Notes under the pieces: generated by a model
Told to the model about the DNA's origin: nothing
Database searches by the model: none
The model's input: only the letters and a program-made list of their open reading frames with translations
Part shown: positions 35,113-44,279 of the stretch, piece after piece
How positions within the stretch are numbered: position 1 is the first letter of the stretch
Layout of the letters: every line of letters begins with the position of its first letter
Program-made: the position numbers and the translations under genes
Origin: Deinococcus metallilatus
GTDB taxonomy: Bacteria; Deinococcota; Deinococci; Deinococcales; Deinococcaceae
Direction: 5' to 3'
Length of the DNA: 64,000 bases
Assembly (NCBI RefSeq): GCF_004758605.1
Contig: NZ_CP038510.1
Span: 550,001-614,000, forward strand

Positions 35113-35673
35113 TCAGCGACGCACCGCGTAGTGCAGAAACACCTGCCCGGAGTCGAAGACTCGGCTCTCCAGCAGCTCCAGGTTCATGCGTTCCGTGAAC
35201 AATCGTCGCCCTTCGCCGAGCGTGACGGGATGGACGTTCAGCCACAGCTCGTCGAGCAGGCCGAGGTGCTGGCCCTGCTGGATCAGGCTGGCGCTGCTCA
35301 TGATCAGCACGTCTTTTCCGTTCTGCTGCTTGAGCTTGGCGAGCTCTCCGGCCAGGTCGCCCTCTGCCAGCCGCGAGTTCTGCCAGGGGGCCCCTTGCAG
35401 CGTGTGCGAGAAGACCACCTTGGGTACCGCGTCCAGCCAGCGCGAGAACGTCACGTCGGTGGGCGAGGCGGCGGGGTTCGTGGCCATCAGGGGCCAGAAC
35501 CCGGCGAAGCCCTCGTAGTTCCTGCGCCCCAGCAGCACCGTGCCGATGCTCTCGTACTTCGAAACCCGCAGCTGCCAGACGTCGGGGTCGAGACTGAACC
35601 AATCCATCTCGCCGTTGGGGCCGGTCATGTAGCCGTCCAGGGTCAGTTCCATCTGCGCCACGATTCTGCTCAT
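35113..35673 (-). CDS. Dihydrofolate reductase family protein (RibD C-terminal-like), copy 1
   Basis: A 186-residue protein starting [21 protein letters not shown], with GGAGG 7 bases upstream. [28 protein letters not shown] and [39 protein letters not shown] are the standard blocks of the RibD_C/YwjB group. These proteins bind NADPH, but the substrates of stand-alone members are mostly unknown. It follows an AraC-type regulator gene on the same strand by 41 bases, an arrangement repeated about 2 kb to the right. Confidence 0.85.
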   Translation of the reverse strand: MSRIVAQMELTLDGYMTGPNGEMDWFSLDPDVWQLRVSKYESIGTVLLGRRNYEGFAGFWPLMATNPAASPTDVTFSRWLDAVPKVVFSHTLQGAPWQNSRLAEGDLAGELAKLKQQNGKDVLIMSSASLIQQGQHLGLLDELWLNVHPVTLGEGRRLFTERMNLELLESRVFDSGQVFLHYAVRR

Positions 35674-35714
35674 GGTGTTCCTCCCTGTGCGGGCCGTCTG
35701 GCCCGAACTGAAGG

Positions 35715-36539
35715 TCAGTGTAGGGAAGGCGCGTCCAGCGGTCTTGTACGAAGTGGCAAGTGCTCCTCGCCTGCCCGGAGCAGTTGCCCCGGGGTGTGTC
35801 CCACCCACCGCCTCAGCGCGCGGGTCAGGTGCGGCTGGTCGAAGTAGCCCAGCCGAAACATCGTCTCAGGAATCGGCACGCCCTGGCCCAGCAGCGCGGC
35901 GGCCTGCTGGGCCCGCTCCACCTGCCGGATGTGGCGCAGCGGCAGGCCGGTGGCCCGCAGCAGGCGGTGGCGCTCGGTGCGCGGGGCCAGGCCGGAGCCC
36001 GGCTCGTGCAGCAGATCCTGAACCAGGGGATCGTGGGTCAGCACGCCAGCGCGCCTCAGCCGTTCCACGAAGGCGTCCACGTCGTCGATGCCGGGCAGCG
36101 GCCAGGCGGCGTCGTTCAGCCAGACCGAGTGACCCGTGGCAGCGGGCAGCAAGGTTTCCTGATCCCGCAGGCCCGTGACGGGCTGGCCGGGCATGAAGGT
36201 GCCGAGCCGGAAACGAATCCAGAGAATCTCGGCCCCTTCCCCGTAGCTGGCGACCCCGGCACCCGTCCACGGCCCGACCAGACGCATGCTGGCCTCGCCC
36301 CCCTGCCGCACGACGACCATATGCCAGCAGTTCTCGGCGGGGCGGACCAGGCGGCCCCCTTGCGTGGTCAGGCCGCGCGCGACCCCGGCCACCAGCAGCG
36401 AGCTGCTGGAGCGCGCTTCGTAGATCAGGCTCACGTCGCTCTCAAGCTTAGTTAGCGGAGGGCGGCCCATGCGGCCTCTTCCAGCGCCCGCATCGCCAGG
36501 AGGTAGGGGCGGGGTCGTGTCCGCCACCATGATGTTCAC
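35715..36539 (-). CDS. AraC-family transcriptional regulator, cassette 1
   Basis: A 274-residue regulator. The N-terminal domain has [39 protein letters not shown] and [14 protein letters not shown]. The C-terminal HTH region is [20 protein letters not shown], then [32 protein letters not shown]. It resembles the regulator at 37715-38419 in length and order of motifs ([22 protein letters not shown] versus WLGDRALPLPGPDDAEAFVERL), so the two are paralogues. It most likely controls the reductase downstream. The start is M1 or M4 (36530). Confidence 0.85.
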   Translation of the reverse strand: MNIMVADTTPPLPPGDAGAGRGRMGRPPLTKLESDVSLIYEARSSSSLLVAGVARGLTTQGGRLVRPAENCWHMVVVRQGGEASMRLVGPWTGAGVASYGEGAEILWIRFRLGTFMPGQPVTGLRDQETLLPAATGHSVWLNDAAWPLPGIDDVDAFVERLRRAGVLTHDPLVQDLLHEPGSGLAPRTERHRLLRATGLPLRHIRQVERAQQAAALLGQGVPIPETMFRLGYFDQPHLTRALRRWVGHTPGQLLRAGEEHLPLRTRPLDAPSLH

Positions 36540-36553
36540 GGGGAGGGCGAGCG

Positions 36554-37033
36554 TCAGGCCAGCCGGGCGATCAGGCTCAGGTGGCTGAGGCCGGGAGCGA
36601 ACAGGCCGTTCGCCCCCGCGTCAGCGTAGGCGCGTGCCCGTTCGAGGGTTTCATGCAGCATGGCCGCGTCGTGCTCCTCCGTCGGCTTCTGGAAGAACAC
36701 GTCCGTCCGGGCGTTGATGAAGACCGGGTCACCCGCTGCCCCGCGCGCCCGGCGCAGACGCTCGACCTGGTCCTCCAGCGCCCGCTGCACGGTCTGCGCG
36801 ATGTCCTGGTAGCCGCTTTCCAGGTCCACCGACACGGGCAGGTCGGTGGCGGCCACGATGCGTTTCAGGTTCTCGATGGCGAGGTCGAGTGGAGTCCGCT
36901 CGCCATCCGAGAAGCCCAGGGCGTGTGCCACCGACCAGCTCCCAGAGGCCAGGGCCTGCGCGCCACTGGCGGTCACCGCTGCTGCACTCCCCACGTCCCA
37001 GATGTTGAAGAGCACCAGGGGCTGGCCCGGCAC
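36554..37033 (-). pseudogene. Isocitrate lyase/PEP mutase-family protein, internally deleted and truncated
   Basis: A 159-residue frame with PGQPLVLFNIWDVGSAAAV, LPVSVDLESGYQDIAQTVQR, FINARTDVFF and YADAGANGLFAPGL, clearly of the PEP-mutase/isocitrate-lyase superfamily. It lacks the segment between the ESGY loop and the NARTD strand that carries the GxxGINLED metal region, as well as the usual N-terminus and C-terminal helices (family about 250-280 residues). There is no ribosome-binding site before the GTG at 37033. It sits between the two AraC/reductase pairs and is probably dead. Confidence 0.65.
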
Positions 37034-37066
37034 GTGCAGGTCGGCACAGCCGGTGCGCGCCTCACG

Positions 37067-37627
37067 TCAGGCGCCAGGCGCAGGCCGCGGGCGGTAGGTC
37101 GCCATAATGACCCCGCTGCGGCTGGCCCGGCAGTCCAGCAGTTCCAGCCGCCGCAGGCTGCCCTCGGCGAACAGCCGCTGGCCCTGGTAGGCGACCACGT
37201 TGTGGACGTACAGCGTCAGCTCGTCGAGCAGGCCGAGTTGCAGCAGTGCGTTCACCAGGGTCGGGCTGCCCTGCACCGCGATGTCCTGGCCGGGCTGGCG
37301 CTTGAGGTCCGTGACGGCCTGCGACAAATCGCCCCGGATGAGCTGCACGCTGTCGTACGGCCCCCAGGCCACCTGCTCCAGCGTGGTCGAGGCGACGTAC
37401 TTGGGCGTGGTGTTGATGAAGCGGGCGTAGTCCTGGTCGGTGGTGGCGGTGGGCCAGTAGGCCGCCCACTCCTGGTAGGTCGTGCGGCCCAGCAGCAGGG
37501 TGTCGGTGCGCGACAGCGCGCGCGTCAGTTCGGCGCCCATGTCCTCGTCGAAGGTTTCCTGCCACAGGTTGGGAGATCCGGCGATGCCGTCGAGGGTCAG
37601 GAACAGTCCGGCGGTCAGTTTTCGCAT
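37067..37627 (-). CDS. Dihydrofolate reductase family protein (RibD C-terminal-like), copy 2
   Basis: A 186-residue protein starting MRKLTAGLFLTLDGIAGSPN with AGGAG upstream. DTLLLGRTTYQEWAAYWP, KYVASTTLEQVAW, DIAVQGSPTLVNALLQLGLLDEL and LYVHNVVAYQGQRLF match the family. It is a paralogue of the 35113-35673 gene, with the same position downstream of an AraC regulator (87 bases). NADPH-dependent reduction is inferred; the substrate is unknown. Confidence 0.85.
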   Translation of the reverse strand: MRKLTAGLFLTLDGIAGSPNLWQETFDEDMGAELTRALSRTDTLLLGRTTYQEWAAYWPTATTDQDYARFINTTPKYVASTTLEQVAWGPYDSVQLIRGDLSQAVTDLKRQPGQDIAVQGSPTLVNALLQLGLLDELTLYVHNVVAYQGQRLFAEGSLRRLELLDCRASRSGVIMATYRPRPAPGA

Positions 37628-37714
37628 AGGGCACACTCCTCGTCCTGGGGTGCAGGCACAGGGGGAGCATAGGTGGCAGCGGCGGCGGCGATCTTGTACC
37701 GAAACGACAGGGCC

Positions 37715-38419
37715 TCAGCGCGCGACGCCGCCCAGCGGGGCGTGGTGCCAGTCGACGTCGCGGGTGCGGGCGGGCGTGCGGCCCATCAGGCGCCGCAGCA
37801 GCCGGGTCAGGTGCGCCTGGTCGGTGTAGCCGAGTTCGTGGACCACGTCGGCAACGGCGTGCCCGGCCTGCAGGCGTTCCAGCGCCAGCCGCGCGCGCTC
37901 GATGGTGCGCGTGGCGCGCAGCGACAGGCCGGTCGCCTCCAGAAAACGCCGCTGGGCCCGGCGCAGGCTGGCCGGGTCGGCGGGGCGCTCGCCCTGCAGC
38001 AGCACCTGCACCTGCGGCTCGCGGCGCAGCAGGCCCAGCCGCTCCAGGCGTTCCACGAAAGCCTCGGCGTCGTCGGGGCCGGGCAGCGGCAGGGCGCGGT
38101 CGCCCAGCCAGAGGTGCCTGCCCGAGGCGGCAAGTGGCGCGTGCCGGTCGCGCAGCCGGGTCGGGGGCAGGCCGGGCAGGTGCACCCCCAGCCCCAGCGT
38201 GACCCCGAAAAACTGCGCGTCGTGGGGCACGGGGGCGGTGGTCGCCCAGGTTTCCGGGCCGCGCAGCATGACGCTCAGCTCGCCCCCCTGGCGGGTGAAG
38301 ACCAGTTCCGTGCTGCACACGGCGAGCGAGGTCATGTGGCCGCCGCCCTCGCTGCGCGCGGACCACACCGATTCCACCAGCGGCGACCCGGAACCGCGAC
38401 CCCACAGCTCGACGATCAT
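37715..38419 (-). CDS. AraC-family transcriptional regulator, cassette 2
   Basis: A 234-residue regulator, shorter at the N-terminus than its paralogue at 35715-36539. FTRQGGELSVMLRGPETWA and LGLGVHLPGLPP represent the sensor domain. LEATGLSLRATRTIERARLALERLQ, then AVADVVHELGYTDQAHLTRLLRRLMGRTPA, is the double helix-turn-helix. Its likely target is the reductase gene 87 bases downstream. Confidence 0.85.
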   Translation of the reverse strand: MIVELWGRGSGSPLVESVWSARSEGGGHMTSLAVCSTELVFTRQGGELSVMLRGPETWATTAPVPHDAQFFGVTLGLGVHLPGLPPTRLRDRHAPLAASGRHLWLGDRALPLPGPDDAEAFVERLERLGLLRREPQVQVLLQGERPADPASLRRAQRRFLEATGLSLRATRTIERARLALERLQAGHAVADVVHELGYTDQAHLTRLLRRLMGRTPARTRDVDWHHAPLGGVAR

Positions 38420-38500
38420 GTCTGCCCTCCCCCGCGCCCGTTCATGCTACGCCCGATCTGTCGTCCATCCGCCCCAGACGGGTTTTGGCAGCGAGCCTGT

Positions 38501-38974
38501 TCAGCTTTCGGGCATCTGAACGAGTTCGATGATGGTGCCGTCGGCGTTGTGCAGGTAGACCAGGCGGGCACCAACCGGGCCAGGCCCCTCCTCAACCACC
38601 GCAACCTTGCCACGCACCTGCCACCCCCACTCGCTGCTGACCCGGACCAGCTCGTCCAGATCGGTGACTTTGAGCGCGAGATGCCAGGAACCGATATCCG
38701 CCGGGCTTGGCCGATACGTCTGGCGGCCCTGAGGTGCGACAGGCTGATACAACTCGATGCTCACGCCACCTTTGGTCAGCATGGCGATCTTGCTGCGGAT
38801 GCCGGGGACGCCCGTCTCGTCCTCTGGCAGCGGGCCGCCGATTTCTGCTGTTCCATCCAGCGTGAACCCCAGCACCTGCTGCCAGAACTCGACTTGATGC
38901 TGCAAGTTGCTCACGGCAATGGCGGTGTGAACGATGCCCAGGACCTTCTGGGCCTGCGTACTAGGGTTGATCAT
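38501..38974 (-). CDS. VOC family protein (glyoxalase-like)
   Basis: A 157-residue protein with AGGAGG 5 bases before the ATG at 38974. The two modules are VLGIVHTAIAVSNLQHQVEFWQQVLGF and GSWHLALKVTDLDELVRV, ending LVYLHNADGTIIELVQMP. His in VHTAI, Glu in SIELYQP, His in WHLAL and Glu in IIELVQ occupy the four classical metal positions, so unlike the VOC protein at 23.8 kb it could be an active metalloenzyme. It is the downstream neighbour of a broken reductase gene. Confidence 0.83.
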   Translation of the reverse strand: MINPSTQAQKVLGIVHTAIAVSNLQHQVEFWQQVLGFTLDGTAEIGGPLPEDETGVPGIRSKIAMLTKGGVSIELYQPVAPQGRQTYRPSPADIGSWHLALKVTDLDELVRVSSEWGWQVRGKVAVVEEGPGPVGARLVYLHNADGTIIELVQMPES

Positions 38975-38997
38975 CAACGCCTCCTTCTCCGCTTCTG

Positions 38998-39418
38998 TCA
39001 GCCCTTTTTGGGCTGGTAGCGGAGCAGCGCCACGCCCTTTTCCAACGCGGCGTGGTTCTGGTCATCGAAGACTTTCTTTCCACGCCCCCAGACCACCGGA
39101 TGGACCAGCAACTGAGGTTCATCCACCAGATCCGCCGCCAGCAGGCTCCGCACCAGCGAGGCTTGAGGAGATCACGTATTTTTTCATGCTGTTCAGCTTG
39201 TCCGCGATGCCGAACTCGTTGTTCTTGAGGGCGGACCAGACCGGCGCGAGCATCTCGCAGGTCTTTCGCCTGAGCAGGGACGCATCGCTGTCCTGGTCTC
39301 CTCTGGCGATCACCTCGCCCCGCCCGTCGCTGCGATAGGGGTGATCCCACTGTTCCATCTCGGCGGCATCGAACATGCCGTCCAGGGTGATGCGTTCCAG
39401 AACGATCAGTTTCCGCAT
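38998..39418 (-). pseudogene. Dihydrofolate reductase-family gene, frameshifted/deleted (copy 3)
   Basis: The first frame reads MRKLIVLERITLDGMFDAAE, CEMLAPVWSALKNNEFGIAD and KKYVISSSL. The C-terminal part continues in another frame as SLVRSLLAADLVDEPQLLVH, PVVWGRGKKVFDD and LRYQPKKG plus TGA at 39000-38998. The strand between (normally the NADPH phosphate-binding region with GGDILV) is deleted near 39150. It is homologous to the two intact reductases nearby. Confidence 0.75.
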
Positions 39419-39660
39419 GATCTTGGCCGTCCTTTCGGTGGCTCCGGGTGACTGCGAACGGTCGGTACATTGGCCTATGGGCGCAACGGTCGAAGTTCGT
39501 TGGCGCGGTTCAGGGTAATCGGCGCTGGCCGAATCGTCGCATGCCCTCCCCCCTCCTGTAGCCCAACTGGACGTGACGACCAAGCGCGTGGGGTTGGAAC
39601 GGTGCTCATTTTGCAACCACTGAAGACAACCTCAAACCAGCCACCCACTCCTGCTCTTTG

Positions 39661-41043
39661 CTATGCGGAGAGGGCACGCGCCAGAACATCGAACACGCGG
39701 GCATCCGTAGACTGAGCGACGTTGAAGCGCAGGAAGTTACTCGCGCTCAGTGACTGGCTGAATGCGTTACCTGGTGCCATCACGACGCCGTCTTTCAAGC
39801 ATGTACGCGCTACGGTGGCGGCATCGGTTCCTTCCGGCAGGCGGCACCACAGGAACATGCCAGCCTGAGGCACCAGCCACGGGGTGATGCCCAGTGCTTC
39901 AAGGCGGGGCAGGGCCTTGTGCATTTCCCCGGACAGCCGCAGCCGCAACCTCTCCATGTGTCGGCGATACCCGCTGTCGGTTAAGGCCCGCAGCACCAGC
40001 TCGGCCGCCAGGCGCCCCCCCCCGAAGGTGGTGGCGATTTTCAGGTCAGTGAGGCTCTCGATCCAGTCGGTCCGTGCGGCGATGTACCCGCAGCGTAGCG
40101 ACGCCGAAACCGTCTTGGAGAAACTGCCGATCTGAATCACCCGGGACAGGCCGTCGAAGGCCGCCAGCCGGGGCGCCGGGGTGAGCTCGAAGTCGGCGAA
40201 AATGTCGTCTTCCACAATCACGAGGTCCGACCGGTCGGCCAGGGCCAGGAGGCGGTGCGCCACGACCGGCGACAGCACCGCGCCGGTGGGGTTGTGCACA
40301 CCTGAATTTGTGATGTAGAGCCTGGGCGTGTGGGCCTGCACCGCCGCCCCGAAGCGGTCCACGTCCGGTCCGTTCGGGGTGTACGGCACGCCTACGACCT
40401 GCACGCGGTGGGCTTTGAGCAGCGCGTGGAAATTGAAGTAGCAGGGATCATCCACCAGCACGGTATCGCCCGGCTCCAGCAGGAAGCGGCAGATCAGGTC
40501 GATGGCGTGCGTTCCTGACTCGGTGAGCAGGACCTGTTCTGGGGCCGCGTCGATGCCAGCCCCGGCCATCCGCCGGGCCAGCACCTGCCGCAGTTCCGGG
40601 TGGCCCAGCGGGGTGGCGTACTCGGTCAGCTCCAGCGTCCCGGCGCGCGCCAGGGACCGCAGGGCGCGGCGCATGCCAGCCTCGTACAGCCAGTCGGCCG
40701 GCAACCACCCGCACCCAGGTTTGAGCACGCTGGCATCCGTTTCCAGGGACTGCCGGGACACCCAGAGGGGATCAATGGCCCGGTCCAGTTGCGGGGCGAT
40801 CTCGGTCAGCGCCAGAGGCGCGACCGGCCCGGTCACGTAGAACCCTGAGCCTCGGCGGGCGGTGAGGACCCCCTCGGCCGCCAGCCGCTCATACGCCTCC
40901 AGCACGGTCGACACGGAAAAGCCCATTGCCCGCGCCTGCGCGCGGACGGAGGGCAGTCGGGTGCCCGGCAGGTAGGTCCGGGCGGCGATCTTCGCCTGGA
41001 CGCCCGCCATGACGGTCCCAATGCGGGTGCCGGTTCGCTTCAT
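39661..41043 (-). CDS. MocR-type regulator (GntR HTH fused to aminotransferase domain)
   Basis: A 460-residue PLP-dependent regulator. Residues 1-75 form a GntR winged helix (RTYLPGTRLPSVRAQARAMG; STVLEAYERLAAEGVLTARRGSGFYV). The rest is a fold-type I aminotransferase domain with LTESGTHAIDLICRFLLEPG, VLVDDPCYFNFHALL, ITNSGVHNPTGAVLSP, LVIVEDDIFADFE, and the PLP lysine in IQIGSFSKTVSASLRCGY. It is divergent from an EamA-type exporter gene 115 bases away, a common MocR arrangement, so it probably controls that transporter. Confidence 0.9.
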   Translation of the reverse strand: MKRTGTRIGTVMAGVQAKIAARTYLPGTRLPSVRAQARAMGFSVSTVLEAYERLAAEGVLTARRGSGFYVTGPVAPLALTEIAPQLDRAIDPLWVSRQSLETDASVLKPGCGWLPADWLYEAGMRRALRSLARAGTLELTEYATPLGHPELRQVLARRMAGAGIDAAPEQVLLTESGTHAIDLICRFLLEPGDTVLVDDPCYFNFHALLKAHRVQVVGVPYTPNGPDVDRFGAAVQAHTPRLYITNSGVHNPTGAVLSPVVAHRLLALADRSDLVIVEDDIFADFELTPAPRLAAFDGLSRVIQIGSFSKTVSASLRCGYIAARTDWIESLTDLKIATTFGGGRLAAELVLRALTDSGYRRHMERLRLRLSGEMHKALPRLEALGITPWLVPQAGMFLWCRLPEGTDAATVARTCLKDGVVMAPGNAFSQSLSASNFLRFNVAQSTDARVFDVLARALSA

Positions 41044-41158
41044 CGCGCGTCACACTGTCCTGGACTGATGGGCATAACAGTTCTTTCCAATTGTACTGGG
41101 TCGTGTCTGGTGAACCCGACCACAGCGGTGCTTTCCTGAAGCGCGCAAGGAGTTCGCG

Positions 41159-42022
41159 ATGGAAAAAACAAAGAGAGGTTGGCTCAACGGAGGTTTCGGC
41201 GTCTTGATCTTTGCGGGATCGCTGCCCGCCACACGCGTTGCGGTCGCCGACTTCAACCCCCTCTTTCTGACCTGCGCGCGGGCGACCATCGCCGCGCTGC
41301 TAGGCCTGGCCCTGCTGCGGCTGCTCCGGCAGCCCCGGCCGACCCCCACGGACGTGCCAGCCCTCGCCGTCACCGCCCTGGGGGTCGTGGTGGGGTTTCC
41401 GCTCCTGACCGCCCTCGCACTTCAGCACGTCACGTCCGCCCACTCCATTGTGTTCCTCGGGCTGCTGCCGCTCTGCACGGCCATCTTCGCGGTGCTTCGC
41501 GGCGGCGAACGGCCCCGCCCGGCGTTCTGGGTGTTCTCCGCGCTCGGCAGCACCTTCGTCGCCGGTTACGCCGCCATGGGCGGCATCACCGCGTCACTTC
41601 AGGGGGACCTGCTGATGCTGGCCGCCACCGTGCTGTGCGGTCTGGGGTATGCCGAAGGCGCGCGCCTGTCCCGCAGGCTGGGCGGCTGGCAGGTCATCTG
41701 CTGGGCCCTGGCGCTCGCCCTGCCCGTCATGCTCCTGGGCACCCTGCTGAGTCTGCCCGCCTCGGTGGCGCAGGTCAGCGGGCCCGCCTGGCTCGGCCTG
41801 GCCTACGTGTCGCTGTTCAGCATGCTGATCGGGTTCGTGTTCTGGTACCGCGGCCTGGCCCAGGGCGGCATCGCGGCAGTGGGGCAACTTCAGTTGATGC
41901 AGCCGTTCATCGGACTCGGCCTGGCCGCGCTGCTGCTGCATGAGCAGGTGCAGTGGATGATGCTGGTGACCACGCTGGGCGGCGTGCTCTGCGTGGCTGG
42001 CGCGAAGAAGTACGCCCAATAA
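41159..42022 (+). CDS. EamA/DMT-family transporter
   Basis: A 287-residue membrane protein with about ten helices in two EamA repeats (GVLIFAGSLPATRVAVADFNPLFLTCARATIAALLGLALL; AYVSLFSMLIGFVFWYRGLA). AAGGAG lies 7 bases before the ATG. Members export or import metabolites such as amino acids. It diverges from the MocR regulator, which likely responds to a PLP-reactive amine or amino acid. The start of the second repeat (GDLLMLAATVLCGLGYAEGA) is normal, so the gene looks intact. Confidence 0.88.
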   Translation: MEKTKRGWLNGGFGVLIFAGSLPATRVAVADFNPLFLTCARATIAALLGLALLRLLRQPRPTPTDVPALAVTALGVVVGFPLLTALALQHVTSAHSIVFLGLLPLCTAIFAVLRGGERPRPAFWVFSALGSTFVAGYAAMGGITASLQGDLLMLAATVLCGLGYAEGARLSRRLGGWQVICWALALALPVMLLGTLLSLPASVAQVSGPAWLGLAYVSLFSMLIGFVFWYRGLAQGGIAAVGQLQLMQPFIGLGLAALLLHEQVQWMMLVTTLGGVLCVAGAKKYAQ

Positions 42023-42083
42023 CCCCCACCCCAGCCAGCAGGGGCCGCCGCCCCAGGCCGGAACCGATCACCTTTGAGGAAGT

Positions 42084-42248
42084 ATGTTTTCTGGTCTGAG
42101 TGCGTTTCCCCTGATCCCCATGAATGAAATCGGTCTTGACGAAGTCACCTTCGCGCAGCTGATCGAGCGGCTCACCTGGGCCGGGGTCGATGCCAGCGGC
42201 GCTCTGGGCTCGACCAGCAGTTACACCCACCTCACCCGCGACGAGCAG
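42084..42248 (+). pseudogene. DapA/dihydrodipicolinate-synthase family, N-terminal fragment
   Basis: Starts MFSGLSAFPLIPMNEIGLDE with GAGGAAG before the ATG, then TFAQLIERLTWAGVDASGAL and GSTSSYTHLTRDE, which is the first beta-alpha-beta of a DapA/NanA-type aldolase including the GSTSSY (GTTGE-like) loop. After about 55 residues it joins IS3 transposase sequence in frame. The catalytic Tyr and Lys are absent. Confidence 0.75.
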
Positions 42249-42400
42249 CAGGCGCCCGGCACACGTCCCCAGACCCGCAGTGAGGTGTTCGAGTGGATGG
42301 AGGGCTTTTACAACCGGCAACGTCGGCACTCGTCGTTGGGCTACCGCTTCCCGGTGGCCTTCGAGGAGCAAGCCCCCCACCCTGAGCTGTCCCTCCACCA
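42249..42400 (+). pseudogene. IS3-family OrfB C-terminal fragment
   Basis: In frame with the DapA fragment, the sequence reads [20 protein letters not shown], then SLGYRFPVAFEEQA, the C-terminal end of an IS3-family transposase. The catalytic core is missing. The 3' boundary abuts the end of the minus-strand hydrolase gene. Confidence 0.75.
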
Positions 42401-42413
42401 AACCCTGGCAACT

Positions 42414-43106
42414 TCAGGCCGTTCGGGCCGCCTCATCGATCAATTCGGCAATGGCCACCGGTTGGGAGGCCAGCGACGCATGACTCGCATCGAGCGTCAC
42501 CATTTTCCGGGGATTGAGCCTCTCAGCCATTCGCCGCTCGTTATCCGGATGAATCATCCGGTCCTCGGTCGAAACCCGGTACCAGCTCGGTTTCGTCTTC
42601 CATGCTGGCGTACTGACGGTGTCCTCGAAGGTGGATGCGAGTGGGGCCTTTTGCGTGACGGCCATGACCAACCCCTCGTCCTCCGAAAGGTCCTGGCAGA
42701 AACTTTCGTGGAACTTGTCCGGCTTGATCCACAGATAGCCATCACTGTCCGGCGCGAGGTTGGCGGCCGCAGCAGGCGGATTCTCCTTTGTGATCGCCCC
42801 CGGGCTCTCCCCGCTATCCGGCGCGAATGCGGCGACATAGACCAGACCGACGACGTTCGGCTCATTGCCAGCTTCCGTGATCACCGCTCCGCCGTAGGAA
42901 TGACCGACCAGCAGAACCGGACCCTCTTCCTGGGCCACCATCTTCCGCGTTCGCTCTGCATCGTCGGCGAGAGACGTCAGTGGGAGCTCAACCGCATGAA
43001 GCTTGTCGTAGCCGAGCCGAGACAGCTCAACGATGACTTTGCTCCAGTGCGCGGCTCCACCCCAGAAGCCGTGCACCAAAACGATCGTAGGGGTGTCCAT
43101 GTCCAC
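42414..43106 (-). CDS. Alpha/beta hydrolase (small esterase type)
   Basis: A 230-residue hydrolase starting MDMDTPTIVLVHGFWGGAAH with AGGAG 7 bases upstream. The nucleophile elbow is VLLVGHSYGGAVITEA (Ser at about residue 69), the acid region VSTEDRMIHPDNERRMAERL, and the catalytic His in DASHASLASQP. The oxyanion loop is HGFWGG. No signal peptide. It is similar to the small salicylate-esterase/HNL-type group in which His precedes a short C-terminal helix. Substrate unknown. Confidence 0.86.
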   Translation of the reverse strand: MDMDTPTIVLVHGFWGGAAHWSKVIVELSRLGYDKLHAVELPLTSLADDAERTRKMVAQEEGPVLLVGHSYGGAVITEAGNEPNVVGLVYVAAFAPDSGESPGAITKENPPAAAANLAPDSDGYLWIKPDKFHESFCQDLSEDEGLVMAVTQKAPLASTFEDTVSTPAWKTKPSWYRVSTEDRMIHPDNERRMAERLNPRKMVTLDASHASLASQPVAIAELIDEAARTA

Positions 43107-43279
43107 TCTCCTGGCAGCGAATGTGAGACGCCTTACCTGCCCGACGACGCAGGCACGGAGCGGACTGGAGCCGGGGTGCGGGGCCGTAAACAGGTTCTGA
43201 ACATCGTCCTTTTACTCTCCCGGGCAGGACGCGGTCGAGACGACAGGAACCCCTCCGCCGCGGCTCAGGAGGAGCCTTT

Positions 43280-44164
43280 ATGAGCAACCCGCGCACCGTC
43301 ACGCCCTACCCTGCCGACGACCACGACCACCACGACGACCTCAACAACCTCGGCCTCACCGCCGACGTCAACATGATGACGCGCCCGGTGGTGGACCGCC
43401 GCCGTGTCCTGGCGCTCGGCCTGCTGGGCATCGGTGTCCTGGTCGGCTGCGGGACCGCGGCCATTCCCGGCGCGGGGACAGGCACGGGCAGCGGCAGCGG
43501 AACGGAGACCGGAACGGCCGAATGCCCGGCGGCCATTCCCACGGAAACCGCGGGGCCGTACCCCGCAGACGGGTCGGCGGCCTCCGGGCAATCCCTCAAC
43601 GTCCTGACCCGCTCGGGCATCGTCCGTTCCGACCTGCGGACCAGTCTCGGCACGGGCAACACGGCCCCGGGCATCCCCCTCACCCTCATCCTGAAACTGG
43701 TGAACGTCAGCGCGAGTTGTGCGCCCCTGTCAGGCTACGCCGTGTACCTGTGGCACTGCACCCGGGACGGCAATTACTCGATGTACAGTGCCAGCACCAT
43801 CGGTGAGGATTACCTGCGCGGCGTGCAGGCGTCGGGGGCAGACGGCACCGTCACCTTCACGACCATCGTCCCCGGCTGCTACGCGGGCCGCTGGCCCCAC
43901 ATCCACTTCGAGGTCTATCCGGCCCTGGCGTCGGCCACCTCGGCCAGCAACAAGATCCAGACCTCGCAGCTGGCGTTGCCGGAAGCCACCTGCCGGGAGG
44001 TCTACGCCACCGGCGGCTACGCCTCCAGCCTCAGCAACCTGAACAGCATCTCGCTGGCCCGGGACAACATCTTCAGTGACGGATACAGCACCCAGATGCC
44101 CAGCGTGACGGGCAACACGTCCGCAGGCTACACCGCCACCCTGACCGTCGGCCTGGCCCGCTGA
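43280..44164 (+). CDS. Exported intradiol ring-cleavage dioxygenase-like lipoprotein
   Basis: A 294-residue protein. DRRRVLALGLLGIGVLVGCG near residues 39-58 combines a twin-Arg-like start with a lipobox (LVGC), preceded by an unusual His/Asp-rich N-terminal tail (DDHDHHDD). After a Gly/Thr linker the dioxygenase domain has ETAGPYPADGS, YAVYLWHCTRDGNYSMYS and GCYAGRWPHIHFEVYP. Tyr-x(n)-Tyr, HIH supplies the usual two Tyr and two His iron ligands. GGAGG precedes the ATG. Secreted intradiol-like proteins are known but their substrates are mostly undefined, so aromatic cleavage at the cell surface is inference. Confidence 0.82.
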   Translation: MSNPRTVTPYPADDHDHHDDLNNLGLTADVNMMTRPVVDRRRVLALGLLGIGVLVGCGTAAIPGAGTGTGSGSGTETGTAECPAAIPTETAGPYPADGSAASGQSLNVLTRSGIVRSDLRTSLGTGNTAPGIPLTLILKLVNVSASCAPLSGYAVYLWHCTRDGNYSMYSASTIGEDYLRGVQASGADGTVTFTTIVPGCYAGRWPHIHFEVYPALASATSASNKIQTSQLALPEATCREVYATGGYASSLSNLNSISLARDNIFSDGYSTQMPSVTGNTSAGYTATLTVGLAR

Positions 44165-44279
44165 ACCCCTGCCTCGCCCCACCGTGACAGGGCACGGCAC
44201 CGCGACGGCGGGCCGGGTCGGCTCGGCCACCGACAACGGTGTGGGCCTGGAGCGGGCAGACCGTCCTGCCAGCAAAGCT

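Noticed and set aside
42084..43283. A single 399-residue protein from the open frame at 42084
   Set aside because: After the DapA and IS3 pieces the frame is antisense to the intact alpha/beta hydrolase gene, so it is a chance fusion.
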